Shown here piece by piece: positions 25,942 to 33,820 of a DNA stretch of 64,000 nucleotides. A model generated the notes under the pieces. The model saw only the letters and a list, made by a program, of their open reading frames with translations, ran no database searches and had not been told where the DNA came from. Positions within the stretch are counted from its first letter, which is position 1. Every line of letters starts with the position of its first letter. Source of the stretch: Faeciplasma sp964650705 (GTDB taxonomy: Bacteria; Bacillota; Clostridia; Oscillospirales; Ruminococcaceae); the NCBI GenBank assembly GCA_964650705.1, contig CAZYUJ010000002.1, positions 1-64,000 on the forward strand, read 5' to 3'. Made by a program: the position numbers and the translations under genes.

Positions 25942-25969
25942 AACCACTCGCTTTTAGCGGGTGGTTTTT
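25942..25969. terminator. bidirectional terminator after the ABC operon
   Basis: Ten-bp stem (25942-25951 with 25957-25966, one G-T), five-base loop, T run on the plus strand. The A run at 25934-25940 provides T residues for the leftward APH gene. Confidence 0.9.
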
Positions 25970-25974
25970 ATGTA

Positions 25975-26784
25975 TCAGAACAGTTCATCGAGCAAACGGT
26001 AAAACTCCATCTTTTCCTTGTTTGGCTCGATTCCGAGCTTTTCGAATAATAGATCAGGCGAAAAGTTCTCATAGACTTTGCCGCCATATGTGCCATCAAA
26101 ATTATGTCTGAGACTTCGGTAGCATATCGCTATATCTCTCCACTTGTCGCCGATTCCGGTGTCACCGAGGTCAATAAATCCGCTGATCTTGCCATTGTCA
26201 ATAAAAATGTTTGGCAGGCAATAATCGCCGTGAGACAATACGGGCTCGCATTCGGGCTTGTTTTCTTCAAGCCACTTGTATAGGTCTTCAGGTTTTTTGA
26301 AAAGGCCGTTTTCGCCAAACGTATCCGGCTCAACATTATCAAGGTCATAGAGCTTCAAATCGACTTGACGCCTTGCAGCTTTAAGCTCATCGTCGATATT
26401 TCGAAGCACGGGACAGTCTGAAATATCCACACTCCAAAGCATTTTCAAACCGTTAGCCAAATGCTCGCAAAGCTCATTCGGATGCTCCAAATAATACTCT
26501 TCACAAGACATCTGTCCTTTGATTCGTGACATTAAAAGATAACACATATCATTCTCTTTTGCAGCATGTATCACTTTCGGTACAGGTATCTTTCCATCCA
26601 GCCAGCGCATAACACTAACCATATCATCAAATCGGTCGCTCTGCTTTTCGATCTTTAATACCATGTCATCAAATGACAGAACCACAGAACCTGACATTCC
26701 GATTCTGTCAACAGAGTAGGGAAGATCTTTGATGTTTTCGTATATTTCGTTTGGTACATTTATATCTTTCGCTATCAGCATCAT
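25975..26784 (-). CDS. APH(3')-like aminoglycoside phosphotransferase
   Basis: 269 residues, the length of APH(3') enzymes. Catalytic loop SHGDYCLPNIF (H-G-D-x4-N, about 189-199), metal motif GFIDLGDTGIGDKW (about 205-218), and the family C-terminus ending LLDELF. The ATP-site lysine is probably the one in VLKIEKQ (about 42-48). Such enzymes phosphorylate the 3'-OH of kanamycin-type drugs, but chromosomal relatives can have other substrates. It overlaps the MazG-like gene by four bases (ATGA). Confidence 0.82.
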   Translation of the reverse strand: MMLIAKDINVPNEIYENIKDLPYSVDRIGMSGSVVLSFDDMVLKIEKQSDRFDDMVSVMRWLDGKIPVPKVIHAAKENDMCYLLMSRIKGQMSCEEYYLEHPNELCEHLANGLKMLWSVDISDCPVLRNIDDELKAARRQVDLKLYDLDNVEPDTFGENGLFKKPEDLYKWLEENKPECEPVLSHGDYCLPNIFIDNGKISGFIDLGDTGIGDKWRDIAICYRSLRHNFDGTYGGKVYENFSPDLLFEKLGIEPNKEKMEFYRLLDELF

Positions 26785-27086
26785 ATCAATCCCTCATTCT
26801 TTATACGTTCAAGAGAGTCATTGATTGATCTTTCGAGTTCATCCTGACATTCATAATAAATCGCAAGTTGTATAAGTGCATTCATCGCTTGCTTGATTTC
26901 ACCTGCCAGCTTTTCCTTTGACGGTTCACCGTGCTTTAGATTCTTGATACCTGAGTTTTCAAAATGATTAACTTCGCTCGCAACTTCTCCGCATTCTTCC
27001 AAAATACGAGTGACAATTTGATATGGCTGATTACCATCAGGGAATCTCGCGTTGTGTCCTTTGGCAATTAAATATAGCTTTTCCAT
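26781..27086 (-). CDS. MazG-like nucleotide pyrophosphohydrolase
   Basis: 101 residues, all-helical, with the metal-binding EECGEVASEVNHFE stretch (about 30-43) and a second acidic helix K-L-A-G-E-I-K-Q-A-M-N-A-L (about 59-71), as in single-domain MazG relatives. These hydrolyse (d)NTPs to monophosphate and pyrophosphate. GAGGT precedes the ATG. It lies between a GNAT gene and the APH gene in one transcript. Confidence 0.78.
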   Translation of the reverse strand: MEKLYLIAKGHNARFPDGNQPYQIVTRILEECGEVASEVNHFENSGIKNLKHGEPSKEKLAGEIKQAMNALIQLAIYYECQDELERSINDSLERIKNEGLI

Positions 27087-27100
27087 GCTTTTACCTCACA

Positions 27101-27619
27101 TTACAACTCGATCCAATATCTTTTAATCACTTCGTTATCAACAATTACGTCTTTTTCAAAAACTCCGCCGTTAGCAATAATGGTCTTCTCGCTTGCGATA
27201 TTATCAGAATAACAGGTTATCATCACGCGCTCAAGCCCAAGTGCTCTTGCTTCCTTTAAAACAAGTCGAAGCATTTCCTTTCCATAGCCTTTTCTCCGCT
27301 CGTTCGGTCTTACACTGTAACCGATATGTCCGCCCCATAAACTCAAAACAGGATGGTTGATGTGGTGCCTAAGATCGCAAATGCCAACGATCCTGTTGTC
27401 ACTTAAGCGCAGAGCAATGTATGTATAGGAAGGAACTTTATCTGTCGGGCAAGTGCTTGCATTGTTGTATCGCTCTATCTCCTTGAGCCATTCTTCGGCT
27501 GTTTCACAGCTTCTTAGCTTGCCACAGCCGTCCATACTGTCGCCCGATTCTATAAACTCCTTACGATATGCCATGATATCGTCGGCATATTCCAAAGTAG
27601 GCTTAATTATTCTAATCAT
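27101..27619 (-). CDS. GNAT family N-acetyltransferase
   Basis: 172 residues. Acetyl-CoA binding motif RPNERRKGYGKEML (about 115-128) fits the R/Q-x-x-G-x-G/A pattern, followed by VMITCYSDNIASEKTI, where the N-x-x-S-x-x-x-I segment is typical of the RimJ/RimL-like group. The start at 27619 has AGGAGAAC upstream; a longer frame extends back through the asnB terminator and is rejected. Substrate unknown; the linked APH gene makes drug acetylation one possibility. Confidence 0.85.
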   Translation of the reverse strand: MIRIIKPTLEYADDIMAYRKEFIESGDSMDGCGKLRSCETAEEWLKEIERYNNASTCPTDKVPSYTYIALRLSDNRIVGICDLRHHINHPVLSLWGGHIGYSVRPNERRKGYGKEMLRLVLKEARALGLERVMITCYSDNIASEKTIIANGGVFEKDVIVDNEVIKRYWIEL

Positions 27620-27637
27620 TTTTGTTCTCCTATTTTT

Positions 27638-27671
27638 AAAAAGCAGGTGCAGAGTCACACCCGGCACCTGC
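27638..27671 (-). terminator. terminator of asnB
   Basis: Minus strand: GCAGGTGC/GCACCTGC 8-bp stem (27664-27671 and 27643-27650) with a 13-base loop, then a T run (27642-27638). The GNAT ribosome site follows at once, so the GNAT-MazG-APH genes need read-through or a promoter inside asnB. Confidence 0.75.
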
Positions 27672-27679
27672 AAAACCAT

Positions 27680-29503
27680 CTATCCGAAATAAACGCCATA
27701 CCATACCAAGAAGGTATAAACAGTCCAGATCTTTCTCGAATAGTCATATTTTCCGTCACGGTGATCATTCAAGAGTGAAACAAGCTTTTCGGAGTTAAAG
27801 AACTTCTTGGCATTCTCGCTCTCAAAAGCAGTCTTTACTTTGTTGAAGTATTCATCTTCCTTAAGCCAAACTCTTATCGGGACAGGGAAGCCAAGCTTCT
27901 TCTTGTTAGCCGTCAAAGGTGGGCAAGCTCTTAATGCCGCTTTTCGCATCGCAAATTTTGTGTTTTCCTTTGTAACTCTGTATCTCTTAGGGATACGCTG
28001 AGCAAGCGCCATAACCTCTTTATCAAGGAATGGAACACGAAGCTCGAGTGAGTTTGCCATACTCATCTTATCGGCTTTTAAAAGAATATCACCTGTCATC
28101 CAAAGATGGAGGTCTAAATACTGCATCTTTGTAACATTATCCTTGCCCTTGACCTTGTCATAGAAAGGCTTTGTGATGTCCATTGCCTTGGGCGCATCGG
28201 TCTTGATGCTAAGAATATCCTTTCTTTCGCTCTCAGAGAAGATGTATGCGTTGCCGATAAATCTTTCTTCGAGGTCTTTAGAACGTCTTATAAGGAAGTT
28301 AACGCCGCGCTTCGCAGGAAGCTTTGATGCAATAGCTCCGATTCCTTTTCTTATAGGCTTTGGGATAGCGTTATAAAACGCCATGTCGTCGGGTTCTTTG
28401 TAAATATTATATCCGCCGAATATTTCGTCTGCGCCTTCACCGCTTAAAACGACTTTAACTCGCTCGCTTGCAAGCTTGCAAACAAAATAGAGCGCAACCG
28501 CCGCAGGGTCAGCCAAAGGCTCATCCATATGGTACTGGATCTTTGCGAAGTTGCCCCAGTATTCCTCGGGTGTAATAACCTTTGAAATGTTTTCCTTGCC
28601 GATATACTTTGAGAATTCTTTGGCATATCCGATCTCGTTGTACTTCTCATCCTCGCCAAAACCGACAGTAAACGTCTTATCGACGTTTGCGACTGCAGCA
28701 ACATAGCTTGAGTCTACACCGCTTGATAAGAAGCTGCCGACCTCAACGTCTGCAATTTTGTGTGCTTCAACGGAGTTCTTGAACGTGTCAGAGATCATAT
28801 CGACCCACTCATCCAATTCGGGCTTCTCATCGGCATCAAAGTTGATATCCCAATATCTTTCTGTTGTTAATTTGCCGTCCTTATATGTGAAGCAGTGTGC
28901 AGGCAAAAGCTTATAAACTCCTTTGAAGAATGTTTCAACACAAGGGGAGTATTGGAATGTCAAATAGTTTTCAAGCGCAGTTTCATTGAGCTCCTTCTTG
29001 AAATCAGGGTGGTGCAAAAAGCTCTTTATCTCCGAACCGAACATAAATGTACCGTTCATGATTGCGTAATACATCGGCTTGATCCCGAAGAAATCACGTG
29101 CACCGAAAAGCTCATTTGTGTTCTTGTTCCAAATAACGAACGCAAACATTCCTCTGAGTTTCTTTAACAGCTCTTTGCCCCATTGCTCATATCCGTGAAT
29201 AAGAACCTCGGAGTCGGTGTTGGTAGCAAACTCATGTCCGCATTTAATAAGCTCCTCACGAAGTGACTGATAATTATATATCTCCCCGTTAAAAACAAGA
29301 ACCATGCTCTTGTCCTCGTTAAATAACGGCTGATGACCCTGTGATAAGTCGATAATAGACAAACGTCTGAATCCGAGCGCAATGTCTGCATCTAAATATT
29401 TGCCCTCTGAATCAGGCCCGCGGTGAATTATAGAATCCATCATATTTTGTAATACGGGAGAAGCATCCCTAAGATTATTTGTAAATCCAACAAAACCGCA
29501 CAT
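27680..29503 (-). CDS. asnB: asparagine synthetase, glutamine-hydrolysing
   Basis: 607 residues. The N-terminus MCGFVGF gives the catalytic Cys after Met removal. The glutaminase domain has HRGPDSEG and FNGEIYNY. The synthetase domain has the pyrophosphate loop SSGVDSSYVAA (about 263-273) and the SGEGADEIFGGY motif. It makes asparagine from aspartate, glutamine and ATP. GTGAGGAAAA is the ribosome site, and a sigma-A promoter lies at 29568-29596. Confidence 0.96.
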   Translation of the reverse strand: MCGFVGFTNNLRDASPVLQNMMDSIIHRGPDSEGKYLDADIALGFRRLSIIDLSQGHQPLFNEDKSMVLVFNGEIYNYQSLREELIKCGHEFATNTDSEVLIHGYEQWGKELLKKLRGMFAFVIWNKNTNELFGARDFFGIKPMYYAIMNGTFMFGSEIKSFLHHPDFKKELNETALENYLTFQYSPCVETFFKGVYKLLPAHCFTYKDGKLTTERYWDINFDADEKPELDEWVDMISDTFKNSVEAHKIADVEVGSFLSSGVDSSYVAAVANVDKTFTVGFGEDEKYNEIGYAKEFSKYIGKENISKVITPEEYWGNFAKIQYHMDEPLADPAAVALYFVCKLASERVKVVLSGEGADEIFGGYNIYKEPDDMAFYNAIPKPIRKGIGAIASKLPAKRGVNFLIRRSKDLEERFIGNAYIFSESERKDILSIKTDAPKAMDITKPFYDKVKGKDNVTKMQYLDLHLWMTGDILLKADKMSMANSLELRVPFLDKEVMALAQRIPKRYRVTKENTKFAMRKAALRACPPLTANKKKLGFPVPIRVWLKEDEYFNKVKTAFESENAKKFFNSEKLVSLLNDHRDGKYDYSRKIWTVYTFLVWYGVYFG

Positions 29504-29567
29504 ATAAATGTTTTCCTCACTTTATTCTAAAAATATTATCATACAAGATTATTTCTTTAACTTATAC

Positions 29568-29596
29568 ATTATAACTAATATCCATCATTATTTCAA
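29568..29596 (-). promoter_or_regulatory. asnB promoter
   Basis: Minus strand: -35 TTGAAA (29591-29596), 17-base spacer, -10 TATAAT (29568-29573). The leader is only about 60 bases, too short for a T-box. Confidence 0.7.
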
Positions 29597-29648
29597 GTCG
29601 GAATATAAAAGATATAGTTACACTAAAGTTACAAATTTCGCAATTGTC

Positions 29649-29677
29649 TTGAAACTGATGAAGTTTTTATATATAAT
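29649..29677 (+). promoter_or_regulatory. promoter of the SGNH hydrolase gene
   Basis: -35 TTGAAA (29649-29654), 17-base spacer, -10 TATAAT (29672-29677). Divergent from the asnB promoter, with the -35 boxes about 52 bases apart. Confidence 0.7.
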
Positions 29678-29717
29678 ATACATAAACAAATACCCAACAC
29701 AGAAACGGAGAATTATC

Positions 29718-30572
29718 ATGGGTGATAACAATAAAAAACCTCGCCGAGTAAGATATCATTTTAGCCTCGTCTTCTTTGCCGCTGTTCTTATCTTCGGCTT
29801 TATGTTTTATAAATATATGACCGAAACAACACTTGAGGATGTTTTATCAAGCGAATCTGATTCCGCAAATATCGGAATTACAGACAGCGTCGGCGACAAT
29901 ACTGACGGTCAGGATAGCTCTCAATCACAGAACAACGTTTCTCAGCAGGGGGGTGATGCGGAAATCGTCAATCCCGTTCCCGAAAGTGAAGCAAAGACCG
30001 CTGATTATTTAAATTCCTGCGTTTTCGTGGGTGACTCTATAACATACGGCTTGGCATCTTATAACGTTGTTCCTTCAGCAAATGTATATGCGAGCATGTC
30101 GATGAGTATATCAAAGGTGGACACTGCAACTATTGACACGCAATACGGTGAGATGACTATCGCCGAGGCGTTACAGCTCAAGCAACCTGAGAACATCTAC
30201 ATAATGCTTGGCTCTAACGGAGCGGCTTTTATGAGCGTAAATGATATGTATCAGTCATTCTCATCATTCATGAAAACGGTTTCCGAAGTTTGCCCGGATT
30301 CTGATATCTACATATTGAGCGTTCCTCCTGTAACTGCTAAAAAGGAAGCTTCAGCAGAAACGCCTATATCTAATGATGATCTTGACGAGTTCAATAACAA
30401 GCTTTTGGAGTATGCAAACAGAAACGATATGTATTATGTTGATATTTGCACAGCTCTCAAGGACGAATCGGGAAACCTTCCGGAGTCCGATGCGGAAAAT
30501 GACGGTTTACATCTTAAATATTCAGCATATGAAAAGCTGATCAACTATGTTTTGACTCATACAGCTGAATAA
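29718..30572 (+). CDS. membrane-anchored SGNH/GDSL hydrolase
   Basis: 284 residues. Short basic N-terminus, one membrane helix (about 15-33), then a Ser/Asp/Gln-rich linker and an extracellular SGNH domain. Block I is FVGDSITYG (catalytic Ser, about 109-117), the G-S-N block is IMLGSNG (about 162-168) and the catalytic D-x-x-H is DGLHLK near residue 264. Likely a cell-surface esterase acting on polysaccharide or wall acyl groups; the substrate is not evident. Start at 29718 behind CGGAG; the upstream in-frame sequence is AT-rich promoter DNA. Confidence 0.82.
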   Translation: MGDNNKKPRRVRYHFSLVFFAAVLIFGFMFYKYMTETTLEDVLSSESDSANIGITDSVGDNTDGQDSSQSQNNVSQQGGDAEIVNPVPESEAKTADYLNSCVFVGDSITYGLASYNVVPSANVYASMSMSISKVDTATIDTQYGEMTIAEALQLKQPENIYIMLGSNGAAFMSVNDMYQSFSSFMKTVSEVCPDSDIYILSVPPVTAKKEASAETPISNDDLDEFNNKLLEYANRNDMYYVDICTALKDESGNLPESDAENDGLHLKYSAYEKLINYVLTHTAE

Positions 30573-30628
30573 TGTGTCGTCAAGTCGAACTTTTTACTGA
30601 TATAAAGCAAATAAACTTTACACACAAG

Positions 30629-30657
30629 CGCTGTCACAAGATCGTGGCGGCGTTTTT
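30629..30657 (+). terminator. terminator after the SGNH hydrolase
   Basis: Nine-bp stem with two G-T pairs (30629-30637 and 30644-30652), six-base loop, TTTTT at 30653-30657. The following stretch to 30745 shows nothing recognisable. Confidence 0.75.
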
Positions 30658-30745
30658 GTCAAGCTATTTTACATTACATATTTTGAACAAAACCACTTGT
30701 GCATAATAGCCAAAACGAGCCATTCATTTCTATAGGAATTACTTC

Positions 30746-30774
30746 TTGACATGCGCGATAAAATACGATATATT
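30746..30774 (+). promoter_or_regulatory. nrdD promoter
   Basis: -35 TTGACA (30746-30751), 17-base spacer, -10 TATATT (30769-30774). The -10 lies inside the first NrdR-like box. Confidence 0.75.
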
Positions 30775-30809
30775 TGTCTTAACGATTTTTCGACCGCAAC
30801 ATATTGTGG
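30763..30809 (+). promoter_or_regulatory. pair of NrdR-box-like operators
   Basis: Compared with the NrdR consensus ACACWATATATWGTGT, the segment 30763-30778 matches in its C-n-ATATATT core. The segment 30794-30809 holds CAACATATTGTG, a near-perfect core. The two starts are 31 bases apart, the spacing expected for paired NrdR boxes, and the first covers the promoter -10. NrdR itself is not encoded here. Confidence 0.6.
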
Positions 30810-30881
30810 TGCTTACTTGTCACAATATCGCAACTTTGCGTCAGCGGTTTAATCAATAGATATATCAGGAGGAACATAGAT

Positions 30882-33203
30882 ATGATTACAAGAATTCAAA
30901 AGCGAGACGGAAGAGTCGTAACTTTTAATGTCGAAAAGATCGCACAGGCTATATTCAAGGCTGCTGAGGCTGTCGGTGGAACAGATTATGATGAAGCACT
31001 GGAAATTGCAGGCAGAGTCTGTGATTATGTTGAATCTCAAGGGAAGAAAGTGCCCACTGTAGAAGAGATTCAGGATGCTGTTGAAAAGCTTCTCATCGAA
31101 GAAGGACACGCTTCGACAGCTAAGGCATATATCCTTTACCGTTCGAACAGAACTCGTGTTCGCGAAATGAACACCAAGATCATGAAGATCTATGAAGACC
31201 TTACCTTCAGCTCTGCTAAGGACAGCGATATCAAGCGTGAGAACGCCAATATCGATGGTGATACCGCGATGGGTACAATGCTTAAATACGGCTCATGCGG
31301 TGCAAAGGAATTCTATGAGATGTACGTTTTGGATCCTAAGTTTGCAAAAGCACACTCTGAGGGCGATATCCACATTCACGATCTCGATTTCTATACTCTT
31401 ACGACAACCTGCACACAGATCGACCTTACGAAGCTCTTCAGCAAGGGCTTCTCAACAGGTCACGGACACTTGAGAACTCCCAACGAGATCTCTAGCTATG
31501 CGGCACTTGCTTGTATTGCTATCCAGTCCAATCAGAATGACCAGCACGGCGGACAGAGTATCCCGAAGTTCGACTATGACATGGCTGAAGGCGTAAAGAA
31601 GACCTTCAAGCACAGATATCGTGACAACGTAATCCGCGCGCTTGCTCTTATCGGCGGAGTTGACGATGCTGACGAGTATGTTAAGAACTATCTTTCCGAA
31701 CTTGAGTCAAAGGGACTGGTTCCCACTCTTGATGAGAACCCCGAATTCTTCGCAGCAGAAGCTGAGTATCTTGCGAGAAATTGCGATGAAAAAGGTATTG
31801 CAGAAATTCAGAAATTCAGCCACGAGCGTTCTGTAAAGGAAACTGACAAGGCAACTTATCAGGCAATGGAGGCTCTTATCCATAACCTCAACACAATGAA
31901 CTCCCGTGCAGGAGCGCAGACACCGTTTAGCTCTATTAACTACGGTACCGATATTTCCACCGAAGGCAGAATGGTTATTAAGAATATCCTTTTGGCTGAA
32001 GAGGCCGGTCTTGGCAACGGTGAGACCCCAATATTCCCGATCCACATCTTCAAGGTAAAAGAGGGCATCAACTATAACGAAGAAGATCCAAACTATGATC
32101 TCTTCAAGCTTGCTTGCAGAGTGTCCGCAAAGAGATTGTTCCCGAACTTCTCCTTCATCGACGCTCCCTTCAACCTTCCTTACTACAAGCCCGGAAATCC
32201 TGATACCGAAATTGCATACATGGGCTGCAGAACCCGTGTAATCGGCAACGCATACGATCCCGAACGTGAGATTGTAACCGGAAGAGGAAACCTTTCCTTC
32301 ACATCAATTAACCTTCCCAGACTCGCTATCGAATCAAAGGGAAATATCGATAAGTTCTATGAGAGCTTAGATAACATCATGGATCTTGTTGTTGAGCAGC
32401 TTTTGGCTCGCTTCCGTGTTCAGGCTCAGAAAAAGGTCAAAAACTATCCCTTCCTTATGGGTCAGGGCGTGTGGCTTGATTCTGAAAAGCTCGGTCCTGA
32501 TGATACCGTTGAGGAAGTTCTCAAGCACGGTACACTTTCCATGGGCTTCATCGGCCTTGCAGAATGCTTGAAATCCTTGACCGGCAAGCATCACGGTGAA
32601 AGCGAAGAGTCAAGAAAGCTCGGTCTTGAGATCGTTTCCAGAATGCGCGCAAGAATGGAAGAGGAAACAAAGAAGCGCGGCCTCAACTTCTCGCTCCTTG
32701 CAACTCCTGCTGAAGGCCTTTCGGGCAGATTCTTAAGAATCGACAAGAAGAAATACGGCGAGATCGCAGGTGTTACTGACAGAGACTACTATACAAACTC
32801 CTTCCACGTTCCCGTATATTACCAAACAAGTGCATTCAATAAGATCAAGATCGAGGCACCTTATCATGCTCTTACCAATGCCGGTCATATCAGCTACGTT
32901 GAGCTTGACGGCGACCCTTGTCAGAACCTTCCTGCATTCGAAAAGATCATTCGCGCAATGAAGGAAGCAGGAATCGGTTACGGATCCATCAACCATCCTG
33001 TTGACAGAGATCCTTGCTGCGGCTTCACAGGCATCATCGGTGATACCTGCCCCAAGTGCGGACGCAAGGAAGCTGAAGGCGATTACGGATTTGAAAGAAT
33101 CCGCAGAATCACGGGATACCTTGTAGGTACTCTTGACAGATTCAATAACGCTAAGCGTGCTGAGGTTAACGATAGAGTTAAACACGGTACTGTTGAAGAA
33201 TAA
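30882..33203 (+). CDS. nrdD: anaerobic (class III) ribonucleoside-triphosphate reductase
   Basis: Oxygen-sensitive glycyl-radical enzyme making dNTPs from NTPs. 773 residues: ATP-cone (about 1-95, beginning MITRIQKRDGRVVTFNVEKI), then the barrel. A C-terminal zinc site is formed by CCGFTG and CPKCGR. The glycyl-radical loop is in RRITGYLVGTLDRFNNAKRA near the end. Start at 30882 follows AGGAGGAAC; a longer frame from 30804 runs back through the operator region and is rejected. nrdG, its activase, follows. Confidence 0.97.
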   Translation: MITRIQKRDGRVVTFNVEKIAQAIFKAAEAVGGTDYDEALEIAGRVCDYVESQGKKVPTVEEIQDAVEKLLIEEGHASTAKAYILYRSNRTRVREMNTKIMKIYEDLTFSSAKDSDIKRENANIDGDTAMGTMLKYGSCGAKEFYEMYVLDPKFAKAHSEGDIHIHDLDFYTLTTTCTQIDLTKLFSKGFSTGHGHLRTPNEISSYAALACIAIQSNQNDQHGGQSIPKFDYDMAEGVKKTFKHRYRDNVIRALALIGGVDDADEYVKNYLSELESKGLVPTLDENPEFFAAEAEYLARNCDEKGIAEIQKFSHERSVKETDKATYQAMEALIHNLNTMNSRAGAQTPFSSINYGTDISTEGRMVIKNILLAEEAGLGNGETPIFPIHIFKVKEGINYNEEDPNYDLFKLACRVSAKRLFPNFSFIDAPFNLPYYKPGNPDTEIAYMGCRTRVIGNAYDPEREIVTGRGNLSFTSINLPRLAIESKGNIDKFYESLDNIMDLVVEQLLARFRVQAQKKVKNYPFLMGQGVWLDSEKLGPDDTVEEVLKHGTLSMGFIGLAECLKSLTGKHHGESEESRKLGLEIVSRMRARMEEETKKRGLNFSLLATPAEGLSGRFLRIDKKKYGEIAGVTDRDYYTNSFHVPVYYQTSAFNKIKIEAPYHALTNAGHISYVELDGDPCQNLPAFEKIIRAMKEAGIGYGSINHPVDRDPCCGFTGIIGDTCPKCGRKEAEGDYGFERIRRITGYLVGTLDRFNNAKRAEVNDRVKHGTVEE

Positions 33204-33298
33204 TTCAACCTTTCATATCACGATTTAGGGCAGGTTTTATGGCTTGCCCTTATCGTCATATATAGACATTTTGCTTATTTGGTAAAAGGAGAACTATT

Positions 33299-33802
33299 AT
33301 GAATATCCGAATAGCAGGGAAAACACCGGAATCGATCGTTGACGGCCCGGGACTTAGATATACATTATACGTTCAAGGATGTCCGCATCATTGCGAAGGT
33401 TGTCATAATCCTCAAACTCATGATTTCTCAGGCGGACAGGACGCTGATACTGACGATATACTCAATGAAATTTTAGAAAATCCGCTTTTGGATGGAGTTA
33501 CATTCAGCGGTGGCGAACCGTTTTGCTGTGCTCACGCGCTTGCTGACCTTGGAATTAAAATTAAGCATCACGGGCTCGGATTGATGGCGTACACAGGGTA
33601 TACTATCGAATATCTGTTGTTGCACGCAAACGAAGATAACGGATACAGACCTCTCCTTGAGGTTCTTGACTATCTCGTCGACGGTCCGTTTGTTATCAAT
33701 CTGAAGAGCTATGAAGCAAAGTTCAGAGGAAGCACAAATCAAAGGATAATTGATGTTAAAAGGACACTGAGCCTAGGCGAAGCAGTCATTGCTGATATAT
33801 AA
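33299..33802 (+). CDS. nrdG: anaerobic ribonucleotide reductase activating protein
   Basis: Radical SAM activase that puts the glycyl radical on NrdD. 167 residues with CPHHCEGC (Cx3Cx2C, about 28-35) and the SAM-binding FSGGEPF (about 68-74). AAAGGAGA site before the ATG. It lies 95 bases after nrdD; the gap contains an AGGGCA/TGCCCT hairpin (33227-33250) without a T run. Confidence 0.95.
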   Translation: MNIRIAGKTPESIVDGPGLRYTLYVQGCPHHCEGCHNPQTHDFSGGQDADTDDILNEILENPLLDGVTFSGGEPFCCAHALADLGIKIKHHGLGLMAYTGYTIEYLLLHANEDNGYRPLLEVLDYLVDGPFVINLKSYEAKFRGSTNQRIIDVKRTLSLGEAVIADI

Positions 33803-33820
33803 ACGAAAGGATATGAAATA

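Noticed and set aside
29504..29568. T-box or other asparagine-responsive riboswitch ahead of asnB
   Set aside because: The leader from the predicted start is only about 60 bases with no specifier loop or terminator.
30573..30745. Small gene between the SGNH hydrolase and nrdD
   Set aside because: Only a terminator and AT-rich DNA are visible; no ORF with a ribosome site.
30820..30835. Third NrdR-like box (CACAATAT) downstream of the first two
   Set aside because: Only the left half matches the consensus and the 26-base offset is wrong.
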